DNA from: CALBTQ01 sp036725605
GTDB lineage: Bacteria; Lernaellota; Lernaellaia; Lernaellales; Lernaellaceae
Length of the DNA: 64,000 nt
Assembly (NCBI GenBank): GCA_036725605.1
Contig: DAIMDW010000001.1
Location: 310,001 to 374,000 of the forward strand
Direction of reading: 5' to 3'
Positions within the stretch are counted from its first letter, which is position 1; each line of letters begins with the position of its first letter. Position numbers and translations under genes: made by a program. A model generated the notes under the pieces. That model was given only the letters and a program-made list of their open reading frames with translations, was not told the origin of the DNA and searched no databases. Shown one piece after another: positions 27,894 to 38,046 of the stretch.

Positions 27894-29167
27894 TTATCCT
27901 GTGTAAACCACTTTGCCGTCGACCATAGTATAGCGCACCGCGCCGGGCAGTTCCCAATTGATGAACGGGCTGTTTTTCGATTTGGAGCGGATGCGCTCGG
28001 GCGTATAAACGAACGTTTTGTCCGGCTGAAAAATGCACACGTCGGCGGCCTTGCCGACCTGCAACGTGCCGACGTCCAGACCCAGAATCCGCGCCGGAGC
28101 AACGGTGAGCGCCTCGATCGCGCGCATGAGCGTGAGTTTTGTTTCGTTGACCAGGCGCAGGGTCAATGCGAGGGCCGTTTCCAGGCCGATGATGCCGAAG
28201 GCCGCTTTGTCGAACTCGATCATCTTGAGCAGAATGCCGTGCGGCGCGTGGTCGGTGGCGATCACGTCGATCGTGCCGTCGGCCAGAGCCTTGATCAGCG
28301 CCTTGCGATCCTCGGTGGAACGCAGCGGCGGCGCCATTTTGCAGTTGGTGTCGTAATCGCCGATGTCCTCGTCGGTGAGCGTCAGGTGGTGCGGCGTGAC
28401 TTCGCAAGTGACCGGCAGCTTCTTGGATTTGGCCCAGCGGATCAGTTCGAGGGAGCCGGCGGAGCTGATGTGCTGAATGTGCACGCGGCAGCCGGTGGTG
28501 CGCGCCAACATGATGTCGCGCGAGACCATGATTTCCTCGGCCACGGCCGGGCGACCGTCGAGGCCCAACTCGGTGCTCACCGCGCCCTCGTGCATCTGGC
28601 CGTCAGCGGCGAGGCGTTCATCCTCGGCGTGCACGAGCACGGGCATGTCCAACTGCTGCGCGAGTTCGAAAATGCGGCGCTGCAATTCGGCGTTCATAAC
28701 CGTCTTGCCGTCGTCGGAAAAACCGACCACGCCGGCTTCCATCATTTCGCCCATGTCGGCGATCTTCAAGCCTTCCAGCGCGACGGTGCACGCACCGATG
28801 GGAAACACCTTGCACTTGGCCTCGCGGGCCTTGGCGAGAATGTAGCCGGTGACGGTCTGCTTGTCGTTGATCGGATGGGTGTTGGCCATGCACGCCAGCG
28901 AGGTGAAGCCGCCGGCGACCGCCGCCTCCGAACCGGTGGCGATGGTTTCCTTGCCCTCGTAACCCGGCTCGCGCAGATGCACGTGCATGTCGACCAGCCC
29001 CGGCGCGACGATGCAGCCGCGCGCGTCGATCGTCTTGCCTTTGCCGTCCGGCTTGATCTTGCCCGGCTTGTCGATCTTGGCGATGACTTTACCGTCGATC
29101 AGGAGGTCGAAATCGCCTTCCAACCCCTGCGACGGATCGATAACCCTGCCGCCAGCGATGAGTGTCT

Positions 29168-29171
<4 letters not shown>
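27894..29171 (-). CDS. pyrC: dihydroorotase
   Basis: 425 residues from TTG 29171, which overlaps the pyrB stop (TTGA). Metal-binding motifs of the class I amidohydrolase are DMHVHLREPG, the bridging-lysine region, HIQHISSA, TPHHLTL and ATDHAPH. The length fits the bacterial long form that pairs with pyrB. It closes carbamoyl-aspartate to dihydroorotate. The NSPF segment near the C-terminus is also family-typical. No other in-frame start fits the family N-terminus as well. Confidence 0.93.
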
Positions 29172-30087
<916 letters not shown>

Positions 30088-30091
<4 letters not shown>

Positions 30092-30654
30092 TGTGTATCC
30101 TCCTCGGGCTCGACCTGGCTGATGAGGACCACCTTGTCGGTGCGCGCGTTCTTCTCGGCGATGGTCACCGAGATTTTTTCGCCGGGCGCGGTGTCGATCC
30201 ACTGGCCGACGAAATCGGGTTGGATCGGCAACTCGCGATGGCCGCGATCGACCACCACGGCGGCTTTGATGCGCGCCGGCCGTCCGTAATTCATGACCAC
30301 TTCGATCGCCGCGCGCATGCTGCGGCCGGTAAAGAGCACATCGTCGACGATGATGATTTCCTTGCCGGTGACGTCGAAATCAATGTCGGTTTTTTTGAGC
30401 AACGGCTTGTTGTCGGGCGACAGATCGTCGCGGTAAAGCGTGATGTCGAGCATGCCCACGGGCACTTCGATATTCTCGACGCTTTTCATGTACTCGGCGA
30501 GGCGGAGGCACGGATTCACGCCGCCGCTACGGATGCCGATGAGCGCGACGTTTTTGAGATCGTCGCACTTTTCCAGGATTTCGTTGGCAATTCTGCGCAA
30601 CGCCCGATCGATGCGATCGGCCGTCATGATTGTGCGCCGATGAACCAAAGACAT
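30088..30654 (-). CDS. pyrR: bifunctional pyr operon regulator/uracil phosphoribosyltransferase PyrR
   Basis: 188 residues from ATG 30654. The PRPP loop VDDVLFTGRS is exact, and IGIRSGG and DITLYRDDL are family markers. In Gram-positives PyrR binds pyr mRNA to attenuate transcription when UMP is high; in Gram-negatives its RNA role is less documented. It leads pyrB and pyrC here. A promoter and a small hairpin lie just upstream. Confidence 0.93.
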
Positions 30655-30666
30655 AACTTTACCCAC

Positions 30667-30682
30667 CGATAAGTTGTTATCG
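30667..30682 (-). promoter_or_regulatory. perfect small hairpin in the pyrR leader
   Basis: CGATAA, a four-base loop, TTATCG, ending 12 bases before the pyrR start on the transcribed strand. It sits where it could overlap ribosome access, so a role in pyr regulation is possible. There is no T-run, so it is not a terminator. Confidence 0.35.
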
Positions 30683-30716
30683 ATATGCGAAATTTTTAGG
30701 GTTCCGAGCCGCAGGG

Positions 30717-30746
30717 ATCGTACCATCGGACAAGATGTTGCGTCAA
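30717..30746 (-). promoter_or_regulatory. candidate promoter for pyrR-pyrB-pyrC
   Basis: On the minus strand: TTGACG (30746-30741), 18-base spacer, TACGAT (30722-30717). It lies in the 139-base gap after mnmA and would give a leader of about 55 bases. Confidence 0.55.
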
Positions 30747-30793
30747 CACTCCCCGCGAACCCCAAATTGTTGAGTTATTCCCGCAAAAATGGA

Positions 30794-31837
30794 TCAGTCT
30801 TTGGTGATCCAGCCGCCGCCGATTACCTCGTCATCCCGGTAGAATACGGCCGCCTGCCCCGGCGTCCAGCCGTAGACCGGTTCATGGAAATAAAGTTCGG
30901 CCGCGTCGCCGGAAACGTGGATGTCCGCCTCCACTCCGCGATGGCGATAGCGAATCTGTACGCAAGCCGCAAGGAGCGAGGCGGCGGGCGCTTTGCCGGC
31001 GCACCAATGCACTTCGCCGACGCGCCCTTTGGTGCGGGCCAGCGAGGCTTTCGGGCCGACGATCAGACGATCGGACGCCGCGTCGATTGCCAGCACGTAC
31101 AACGGCTCGGCGGCGGCGACGCCCATGCCGCGCCGTTGGCCGACGGTGTAACGATGGATGCCCCGGTGCCGCCCCAGGACGCGGCCGCTTTCGTCGACAA
31201 TCTCCCCCGACGGCGGTTGGGCGCTCGCTTCGGCGGCGAAAAAACGCGGTAGATCATCGCCGGGCACAAAGCAGATTTCCTGACTTTCCGGCCGTTGGGC
31301 GACGACCAGTTGTTGTTCGGCCGCGATGGCCCGCACCTGGTCCTTGGTCATGTCGCCAAGCGGAAAGAGCACGCGGCTCATTTGTTCCTGTGCGAGCAGG
31401 AAAAGAAAGTAGCTTTGTTCCTTGCGGCGGTCGGCTCCGCGCAACAGACGCCGGCGGTTGGCGGTTTCATCCAGGCGTGCGTAATGACCGGTGGCCACGG
31501 CGTCGCAGCCGTGTTCGCGGGCCACGTCGAGCAGGCGCCCGAACTTGAACAGCTTGTTGCAGCGAATGCAGGGATTGGGCGTGCGTCCGGCAAGATAGTC
31601 GTCCAGAAACGGTCGGACGACCAGGCGCTCGAACTCGTCGGCGATGTCGACGACGACGTGCTCGATGTTCAACTGGCGGCAGACGGCCTCGGCTTCGGGC
31701 ACGGCCGACTTCGTGTAGCGTTCGTGCATACGCATGGTCGCGCCGAGCACTTCGTAACCGTCACGCAGCAGCAGGTAAGCGGCGACCGACGAGTCGACCC
31801 CGCCGCTCATGGCCATTAGAATTTTGCGGGATGCCAT
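30794..31837 (-). CDS. mnmA: tRNA-specific 2-thiouridylase MnmA
   Basis: 347 residues. The PP-loop SGGVDSSVAA binds ATP. The catalytic pair is the Cys of NPCIRCN and the Cys of SQEICFV. GHYAR and KEQSYFLF are also typical. It thiolates U34 of Lys, Glu and Gln tRNAs. Its start is 7 bases after the HD-GYP gene, so it may be read from the signalling operon. Confidence 0.95.
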   Translation of the reverse strand: MASRKILMAMSGGVDSSVAAYLLLRDGYEVLGATMRMHERYTKSAVPEAEAVCRQLNIEHVVVDIADEFERLVVRPFLDDYLAGRTPNPCIRCNKLFKFGRLLDVAREHGCDAVATGHYARLDETANRRRLLRGADRRKEQSYFLFLLAQEQMSRVLFPLGDMTKDQVRAIAAEQQLVVAQRPESQEICFVPGDDLPRFFAAEASAQPPSGEIVDESGRVLGRHRGIHRYTVGQRRGMGVAAAEPLYVLAIDAASDRLIVGPKASLARTKGRVGEVHWCAGKAPAASLLAACVQIRYRHRGVEADIHVSGDAAELYFHEPVYGWTPGQAAVFYRDDEVIGGGWITKD

Positions 31838-31844
31838 CGGCGGC

Positions 31845-32936
31845 CTACATGGCGGCGTGGAGGATGTCGTCGAGTTTGTGTTCTTCGATCAGTTCGATCA
31901 TGGCCTGCACGACATCGCCCATGAACTGTTTGCCCACGCCTTCGCGCAGAATGCGCACGGCCTCTTCGAGACTGACGGCCGTTTTGTACGAGCGTTTGCT
32001 GGTCATCGCGTCGAAGGCGTCGGCCACGCTGAGGATACCGGTCAGCAGATCGATCTGCGATTCATGCAGACCGCGCGGATAGCCGCTGCCGTCGAGGCGC
32101 TCGTGGTGGTTCTGCACCAGCGCCAATTCGCGTTCGAGAAAGCGCAGCGGTTCGAGGATCTGCGCGCCGACGTCGGGGTGCTTGCGCATTTCGTTCCAGT
32201 CGCCGTCGGCCAGTTCGCCGGGCTTGTCGATGGTGGACAGCTCGATGACGATCTTGCCCACGTCGTGGAGCATGCCGCCGCGGCGGAGGATTTTCAGGTC
32301 GCGCTTGGACAGCCCCATCTTTTCGCCGAGGCGCGTGGCGTAGCGGGTAACGCGCTCGGAGTGACCGGCGGTGCTGGGATGCTTGGCCTCGATCGCACGG
32401 GTCAGCGAGCTGATGACGCTGACGTAGATTTCCTCCATTTCGCGCGATTTTTGTTCGAGCTCTTTGTTTTTCTGTTCGAGCTCGAGGATCTTTTCTTCGA
32501 GGCGATCCACGAGTTTCTGGCTGTATTGTTTGAGGTAGTGGCTCTGCTCGGCCGGTTTGACCAGGTCGCGCCGGCCGGAGAAATACTCCTCGATCGTGTC
32601 GACAAAGGTGTCGGGGTTGATCGGTTTTTGCATGTAGCCGTCGCAGCCGGCGACCAGACTTTTTTCGCGGTCGCCTTTCATCACGTTGGCGGTCAGCGCG
32701 ACGATCGGGGTTTTCGCCAGCGATTCGATGGCCTTGATCTTGGTGGTGGCCTCGTAGCCGTCCATGCCGGGAATGTTGATGTCCATGATGATCAGGTCGG
32801 GGCGTTTTTCCATGGCGATCTGGATGCCGGAGATGCCGTCATCGGCTTCCAGGACGTTGTAGCCGGCATTTTCCAACAAGCGCCGGACCAACAATTTGTT
32901 TTCGTAATTGTCTTCGATATAAAGAATCGTTCTCAT
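31845..32936 (-). CDS. response regulator with HD-GYP cyclic-di-GMP phosphodiesterase output
   Basis: 363 residues. A canonical receiver (1-120) has D52 as phosphoacceptor, T82 and K104. A coiled coil follows (about 140-170, repeating ELEQKNKELEQKS). The HD-GYP domain (about 172-355) has H224-D225 (MLHDVGKI) and HHERLDGSGYP with GYP at 285-287, so it looks catalytically intact. It should hydrolyse c-di-GMP under control of the upstream kinase, whose stop overlaps its ATG. Confidence 0.93.
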   Translation of the reverse strand: MRTILYIEDNYENKLLVRRLLENAGYNVLEADDGISGIQIAMEKRPDLIIMDINIPGMDGYEATTKIKAIESLAKTPIVALTANVMKGDREKSLVAGCDGYMQKPINPDTFVDTIEEYFSGRRDLVKPAEQSHYLKQYSQKLVDRLEEKILELEQKNKELEQKSREMEEIYVSVISSLTRAIEAKHPSTAGHSERVTRYATRLGEKMGLSKRDLKILRRGGMLHDVGKIVIELSTIDKPGELADGDWNEMRKHPDVGAQILEPLRFLERELALVQNHHERLDGSGYPRGLHESQIDLLTGILSVADAFDAMTSKRSYKTAVSLEEAVRILREGVGKQFMGDVVQAMIELIEEHKLDDILHAAM

Positions 32937-35026
32937 TCTTGGCTATCCGCCTTCTTTGTCATCTTCCGTTCGTCGGTTTTCGCCAAGGGAATCGTGAAAT
33001 GGAAGGTCGAGCCAACCCCCTCGGTGCTCGAAACCCAAATACGACCGCCATGCATCTCAACAAATCTCTTGCTGATCGTCAATCCGAGTCCGCTGCCGCC
33101 CTGTTGGCGGGCCGTGCCGGAATCGAGCTGGCGGAATTGTTCGAAGGCGATGTCGATCTTTTCCTGCGGCATGCCCATGCCGGTGTCGGTTACCGCGACG
33201 TACAATTCGCGGTCGCCCGCTTTGGTGTTGATGGTGATCACGCCCTGCTGGGTGAACTTGACCGCGTTGCTGACGAGGTTGAGCATCACTTGCTTGAGCC
33301 GCATTTTGTCGCCGTACACCAACGGCATTTCCGGATCGGAGTTGGCGACGATGTGCACCGGTTTGTCGCGCACAAGCCCCTCGCCGGTGGCCAGCACCTG
33401 TTCGAGAAGATGGGACATTTCGAACTCCTCCTTGTTGAGTTCCATCTTGCCCGATTCGATTTTGGAGAGGTCGAGGATGTCGTTGATCAAACCCAGCAGG
33501 TGCGTGCCGGAGTTGAGGATGGCCTCGAGGTCGGTGTTTTGATTTTCGGTCAGTGGGCCGTCGATGCCTTTGAGGATCAACTTGGAAAATCCGATGATGG
33601 AATTGAGCGGCGTACGCAGTTCGTGGCTCATGTTGGCCAGAAACTCGCTTTTCATGCGATCGGATTCGCGCGCTTTTTCGTAAAGGTCGCGCAGCTTGCG
33701 GTTGGCGCGCTGCAGTTCCACGGTTCGCTCGGCGACCTTGCCTTCGAGGCGGTCGATCAGGCGCAGCTTGTCGATGGCCAGACCGGCGATGTTGGCGACC
33801 GTGGTCAGCTTGTCGACGTCCTCCTCGGTGATCGTCCGCCGCTTATAATAGTGGTCGGCCAGCAGAATCCCGATCATCCGATCGGCGCCGCGCATGGGGA
33901 CGATCAGGTACGCCTTGCTTTTCCAGGCCTGCAATTGCGCCTGCGGCACGAACATATTGCCCCACGGATTGTTGACCAGCACCGCTTTGGCCTTCTGAAA
34001 GGCGCGGCTTTCCTCGGTGCGCCCGTCCAGCCGGATCGGGTTGGACTGGCACACCGCATAAACCTGTTGCGCCCAGTTCGGATCGGCCGGGTCGATCACC
34101 GCGGCGATCTCCAGTTTTTCCTCATGCGCGAGATAAATCTGGCTGCGGTCGAAACCGAAGTCCGAGCAGATGCGCGTGGCCGTCATGTTGACCAGTTCGC
34201 TGAACGTACGGACGGACTTGGAAACCTGCGACAGCGAGACGATGCCTTTAAGCAGCAGGTCCTGCTGGGCCATGCGATTGCGCAGACTCTCCAGCTCGGC
34301 GGCCTGCGTGGTGATGATCGAACGGGCGCGGCCGATGCTGGCGCGGGCGCGCTTGAAACGCTCGTTGTTGTTTTGCCGGCGCGCGAACAGCGAACTCTTT
34401 TTCCAGACGATGTGATAGGAGCAGCCTTTGCCGGGAACGATTTCCTGTTCGGACTCGTCGCGTTCGCAGATATGCAAATGGCGTTCGTTGGCGACGTTCA
34501 GCGACATGCAACTTGTTTTGCGGCATTCCAATACGAACGGATGTCCGTTGATCGCGCTGAGCATGCCTTCGAGCCACAGACAAAACATGCCGTTGTTCGG
34601 TCGCTGCATGGCGGTCAGCGTCAGCAGGTATTCGCGATCCTCGACCTTTTCGATGCTCAGGTGCAGCGTGCGCGCTCGGGTGTTGATTTCCTTGGCCAGC
34701 GCCTGAAACAGATCGTAAGGAGAATCGACGAACGGCAGCAGCAGGTCGCCCATGCCGATCGACTCGTCGTTGACGATCTGCTTGCCGATCTGGATCAGCT
34801 TGCCCTTGCCGCAGTTGGATACGAGGATCGTCAGCAGTTGATTGAAGGAGCCTTCGTCGATCCATTTCATCTGATCAAGCGGCGTGGCGTCCTGCGGATC
34901 GTGCAGATGCTGCCATTCCGTGGGCGGGACGGAGCTTTCCGTCAACGTCTTGATGATCGGCAAGAACAGTGTGTGCGCTATCTCAGGCTTCAAATTCCTC
35001 GTCCCCGTCATCCATCTGATCGTCAT
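32933..35026 (-). CDS. sensor histidine kinase with V4R/heme-NO-like N-domain and GAF domain
   Basis: 697 residues if ATG 35026 is used. Residues about 15-210 resemble the small-ligand V4R/HNOB-like fold seen in myxobacterial kinases, ending in Cys/His-rich GKGCSYHIVW. A helical linker, a GAF domain (about 262-420), the HisKA box MSHELRTPLN (phospho-His H468) and a full HATPase (NLVSNAVKF, DTGMGM, GSGLGL) follow. No membrane helix is seen, so it is cytoplasmic. The chosen start overlaps the upstream gene by 44 bases; a TTG at 34993 after GACGAGG is an alternative. Confidence 0.88.
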   Translation of the reverse strand: MTIRWMTGTRNLKPEIAHTLFLPIIKTLTESSVPPTEWQHLHDPQDATPLDQMKWIDEGSFNQLLTILVSNCGKGKLIQIGKQIVNDESIGMGDLLLPFVDSPYDLFQALAKEINTRARTLHLSIEKVEDREYLLTLTAMQRPNNGMFCLWLEGMLSAINGHPFVLECRKTSCMSLNVANERHLHICERDESEQEIVPGKGCSYHIVWKKSSLFARRQNNNERFKRARASIGRARSIITTQAAELESLRNRMAQQDLLLKGIVSLSQVSKSVRTFSELVNMTATRICSDFGFDRSQIYLAHEEKLEIAAVIDPADPNWAQQVYAVCQSNPIRLDGRTEESRAFQKAKAVLVNNPWGNMFVPQAQLQAWKSKAYLIVPMRGADRMIGILLADHYYKRRTITEEDVDKLTTVANIAGLAIDKLRLIDRLEGKVAERTVELQRANRKLRDLYEKARESDRMKSEFLANMSHELRTPLNSIIGFSKLILKGIDGPLTENQNTDLEAILNSGTHLLGLINDILDLSKIESGKMELNKEEFEMSHLLEQVLATGEGLVRDKPVHIVANSDPEMPLVYGDKMRLKQVMLNLVSNAVKFTQQGVITINTKAGDRELYVAVTDTGMGMPQEKIDIAFEQFRQLDSGTARQQGGSGLGLTISKRFVEMHGGRIWVSSTEGVGSTFHFTIPLAKTDERKMTKKADSQE

Positions 35027-36860
35027 CCGCCGGGAAAGGAATCATGTCGAAATCCCGCTCACGATCCGGTTGACCGGACATGATGGGCAAGAGAATCGTA
35101 ACTTTTCGATTGCCTTCCTCTTCCGTAATCGGCAACATGCCGCCGCCCAATTCCTCGGCCAGCGCGCGGTAGGAGGTCATCAGCCTCTGGAACATGCCGC
35201 TTTCGCTTCCATACCTTTTTTCATCTTCCACAAACCGGATGTCAAGCATCGCCATATTGCCGCGCGCGTCGCGCTCCAGATAAATCGGCTCGTCGATGCG
35301 CGTGAGCGAGGCGGCCGTGTAGATCACGCCCAGCACGATGCGCTCGACCACCTGGTCCTCGTCGCGGATCGGCGGGATGCGCCTGAGCGGATTGTCCAAC
35401 TCCACGCGATAGCCGGTGCCGATCAGCAGACTGGTCACCGTCTCGACGATGCGGTCGATTTCGGCGTAACCACGTTCGAGGTAGAGAATCGAGTTGACGT
35501 CGGCGAAGGCCTCGCAAACGTTGCGCCAATGGGCGGCCATGTCCTGGGTGATCAGCAAGCTGCGTAACGGTTCGCCGGTCAGACCTTCGCTCAACGGCTC
35601 GATGCGCGCCTCGAGGTCTTCCAGGAACGAGCCCATGGCGTCGACGATTTCGTGAGCGAATGAACCGATGATCGCGTCACGTTGAATGATGGAGTATTCC
35701 TGCCGCCAGCGGCTCAGGTCCTCGCGCATGTGGTTGATCTGAATCTGCGCGTTGGCCAACTCGCCTTCCAGGCTGCGGCGTTGATCGACGTTTTTCAAAA
35801 TCGCCAGAATCACCTTGCCGTTTTCGTAGTTGACCACGCTGGTAGATATTTCTACGGCGATTAACTTGTTTTTCACGTTGGACATGAACAGGTCGGGGAA
35901 GGTGCCGCCGCCCTGGTGGATCGTCCGCTGCAGCAGATCGATAGCCTGGATCTTGTCTTCGGGAAACAGGTCGAGCAGGTCCAGGTCGATCAATTCGCGG
36001 TTGTCGTAGCCGGTGAGCATCACCGACTGTTGGTTGGCTTCGAGCACGCGGCCGTTTTCCAATGAGAGAATCAGAATCGCGTCGTTGGCGTGTTCGATCA
36101 GCGAGCGGTAACGTTCCTCGCTTTGGCGCAACGCTTCTTGCAGCATGCGCGCCTGGGTCACGTCGCGCGCGACCGCATTGACGATCTGCCGCCCGTCCAC
36201 CGTTTGCCCCGGCGTCATCGTCAGCAAGAGGAACACCGGATCGGCATCGTCGTGGGAGCGAAAGCGCAATTCGACGATCTGCGTTTCACCGTGGCCCACG
36301 TACCCCAGCGAGCGGACGAAATGCTTGAGATCCTCGGAGTGGATCATCTGGGCGAGATTGAAGTTTTCCTTGTCGCCGAGAATTTTCTTCGCCGCCTTGT
36401 TGCAGCGCAACAGCGTGCCGCTGGTCGACAGCTCCATGTGCAGCAGGTTGGTCGTTTCCATAATCGCATTGGCCGGCTCGTCGGCCTTTTCGATGTACCC
36501 TTCCCGGCTTTTGCACAGCAGGACGACCACCTCGTCCATCAACGCAACGATATCGGTCATCAGCGCCGCGAGGCCGTTGGCCGCGGCCAGGAGCATCATT
36601 TGGTCGCGCAGCAGGTTGATGCGTTGGATGATTTCGGACAGGCGGAAAAATTTCAGTTCGCCTTCGTTGATCAATTGATGCAGATAATCGGTCAGATCCT
36701 GACGGCGATCGGCGCGGTGGATCAACAATACGAGCAGTACGTCCATCCAGCCGGTGCGCTTGGCGGTTTCGTCCCCGGGGAATTGGCGCTGCAAGGCCGC
36801 CGCCCATTCCCGGCGTAACGTTTCCTTCTTTTCGTGAATGAAGGATGAAAATCGATCCAT
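34983..36860 (-). CDS. PAS-domain protein with degenerate histidine-kinase core
   Basis: 625 residues from ATG 36860 (GGGAGG upstream). Residues 1-95 are an all-helical domain resembling RsbRD N-terminal regions. Two PAS domains follow (about 140-245 and 255-365), then a HisKA-like helix pair with FAHEI (H403). The C-terminal region has an HATPase-like fold but lacks the N, G1 and G2 boxes; it ends in an acidic tail. It could dimerise, sense and regulate the next kinase rather than phosphorylate itself (inference). Confidence 0.8.
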   Translation of the reverse strand: MDRFSSFIHEKKETLRREWAAALQRQFPGDETAKRTGWMDVLLVLLIHRADRRQDLTDYLHQLINEGELKFFRLSEIIQRINLLRDQMMLLAAANGLAALMTDIVALMDEVVVLLCKSREGYIEKADEPANAIMETTNLLHMELSTSGTLLRCNKAAKKILGDKENFNLAQMIHSEDLKHFVRSLGYVGHGETQIVELRFRSHDDADPVFLLLTMTPGQTVDGRQIVNAVARDVTQARMLQEALRQSEERYRSLIEHANDAILILSLENGRVLEANQQSVMLTGYDNRELIDLDLLDLFPEDKIQAIDLLQRTIHQGGGTFPDLFMSNVKNKLIAVEISTSVVNYENGKVILAILKNVDQRRSLEGELANAQIQINHMREDLSRWRQEYSIIQRDAIIGSFAHEIVDAMGSFLEDLEARIEPLSEGLTGEPLRSLLITQDMAAHWRNVCEAFADVNSILYLERGYAEIDRIVETVTSLLIGTGYRVELDNPLRRIPPIRDEDQVVERIVLGVIYTAASLTRIDEPIYLERDARGNMAMLDIRFVEDEKRYGSESGMFQRLMTSYRALAEELGGGMLPITEEEGNRKVTILLPIMSGQPDRERDFDMIPFPADDDQMDDGDEEFEA

Positions 36861-36896
36861 TGGTCCTCCCGTGCGCAAAATCCTAACCTTATCCTT

Positions 36897-36915
36897 CCTC
36901 GGGCACAATCCGAGG
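36897..36915. repeat. inverted repeat between divergent genes
   Basis: CCTCGG, a 7-base spacer, CCGAGG, adjoining the -35 of the rightward promoter and upstream of the leftward signalling operon. It could be an operator for either. Six base pairs only. Confidence 0.3.
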
Positions 36916-36944
36916 TTGACCGATCACCCAGAAGTCCGTAACCT
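36916..36944 (+). promoter_or_regulatory. weak candidate promoter for the polytopic membrane protein
   Basis: TTGACC, 17-base spacer, TAACCT. The -10 is poor. The start codon at 36979 has GGAG upstream. Confidence 0.3.
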
Positions 36945-36978
36945 TTTTCAAAATCAATTATCTTGTCGGAGAACATCA

Positions 36979-38046
36979 ATGGATCAGGCGACCAACACCC
37001 GGCAATTGCTCTCGCGCAACAATCTTTGGCGGGAAATCTGGACGTACCTTCCGATTTGGTTCGTTTATCTGCAGGCCATCGGTCTGCTGAATTTCATTAT
37101 GGCGAACGTACCCAAGTCGCAGTTTTTGGAAACCGGCTTTTCGCGGCATTGGTTCGCCCTGACCGCGCTGCCGCCGCTGTTGTGGTTTTATGCGTACTAT
37201 CGAAACCGCCTACGGCAGACCGAGCGGGACATCGACAAGACCCGCGTGCATAAGTGGATACTGGGGCTCACCTTCGGCGTGCCGCTGGCGATCTGGCTTT
37301 TCTACGCCATTTTGCCGTTCAGTTGGTTCGACCTGCACAACGACGGCATCCGGAGCATGTTCGAATACATGCAGTTGTTCTGGGTGGCCATGTTCATCGT
37401 GCACGTGCTGTACCACGGCGGCATGGGCAAGTTCACGACCTTCTTCATCGTGGCCTGGATCTACGGCTTGCTGTTGGAAAATTCGGGCATCATCATGGGC
37501 TACTTCTTCGAGCCCGGTTACAAATATTACCTGGGCCCGCTGCCCGCGCCGTTTGCCACGATGATGGGCTGGTGCCTGGTGTTTTATTGCTGCATTTGGA
37601 TCACCGAATACTTCCGGCAATACATTCCTCGCCTGCGCCAATCGGTGCTGCTCTCGTCGTTGTTCACCACGGCGATCGCGCTTTCGATGGACGGGCAGAT
37701 CGATCCGCTGGCCAGCCTGTCGGGGTACTTCTGGAACTGGGCGACGATTCTGCCGGATTGGTGGCTCAACGTTCCGTTCTGCAATTACGCCGCGTGGTTC
37801 GGCGCGTTCATGGCTTTCTCGCTGGTCTACTTCTATTTCTTCGATCGCGAGGACCTGAACATCTGGCAGCGCAACATCCGCATTTTCCTGTACGTGCCGA
37901 TGATCGTCTTCCTGGCCGGCGGGCTGTGGATGGCGCTGATGATCGTCTACGAAGGCGGCTTCGACGGACCGATTTTCCAGATTCTCGATCAGTTCATCGG
38001 ACGCGTTTGTCCGTCCGATTTACAGCAACTGGCCGCTAACCTTTAA
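36979..38046 (+). CDS. polytopic membrane protein, possibly carotenoid-biosynthesis (CruF/DUF422)-like
   Basis: 355 residues from ATG 36979, with about eight membrane helices. The central region LLLENSGIIMGYFFEPGYKYY and the following APFATMMGW resemble the E-x-x-G-x-x-x-G...Y-x-Y and W segments of the DUF422/CruF carotenoid hydratase family, but the match is partial, so I give the function low weight. It stands alone between divergent and convergent neighbours, and its last 27 bases overlap the end of the opposite-strand gene. Confidence 0.6.
   Translation: MDQATNTRQLLSRNNLWREIWTYLPIWFVYLQAIGLLNFIMANVPKSQFLETGFSRHWFALTALPPLLWFYAYYRNRLRQTERDIDKTRVHKWILGLTFGVPLAIWLFYAILPFSWFDLHNDGIRSMFEYMQLFWVAMFIVHVLYHGGMGKFTTFFIVAWIYGLLLENSGIIMGYFFEPGYKYYLGPLPAPFATMMGWCLVFYCCIWITEYFRQYIPRLRQSVLLSSLFTTAIALSMDGQIDPLASLSGYFWNWATILPDWWLNVPFCNYAAWFGAFMAFSLVYFYFFDREDLNIWQRNIRIFLYVPMIVFLAGGLWMALMIVYEGGFDGPIFQILDQFIGRVCPSDLQQLAANL

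Noticed and set aside
32939..35083. 714-codon + strand open frame
   Set aside because: Antisense to the sensor kinase, whose HisKA and HATPase motifs are unambiguous.
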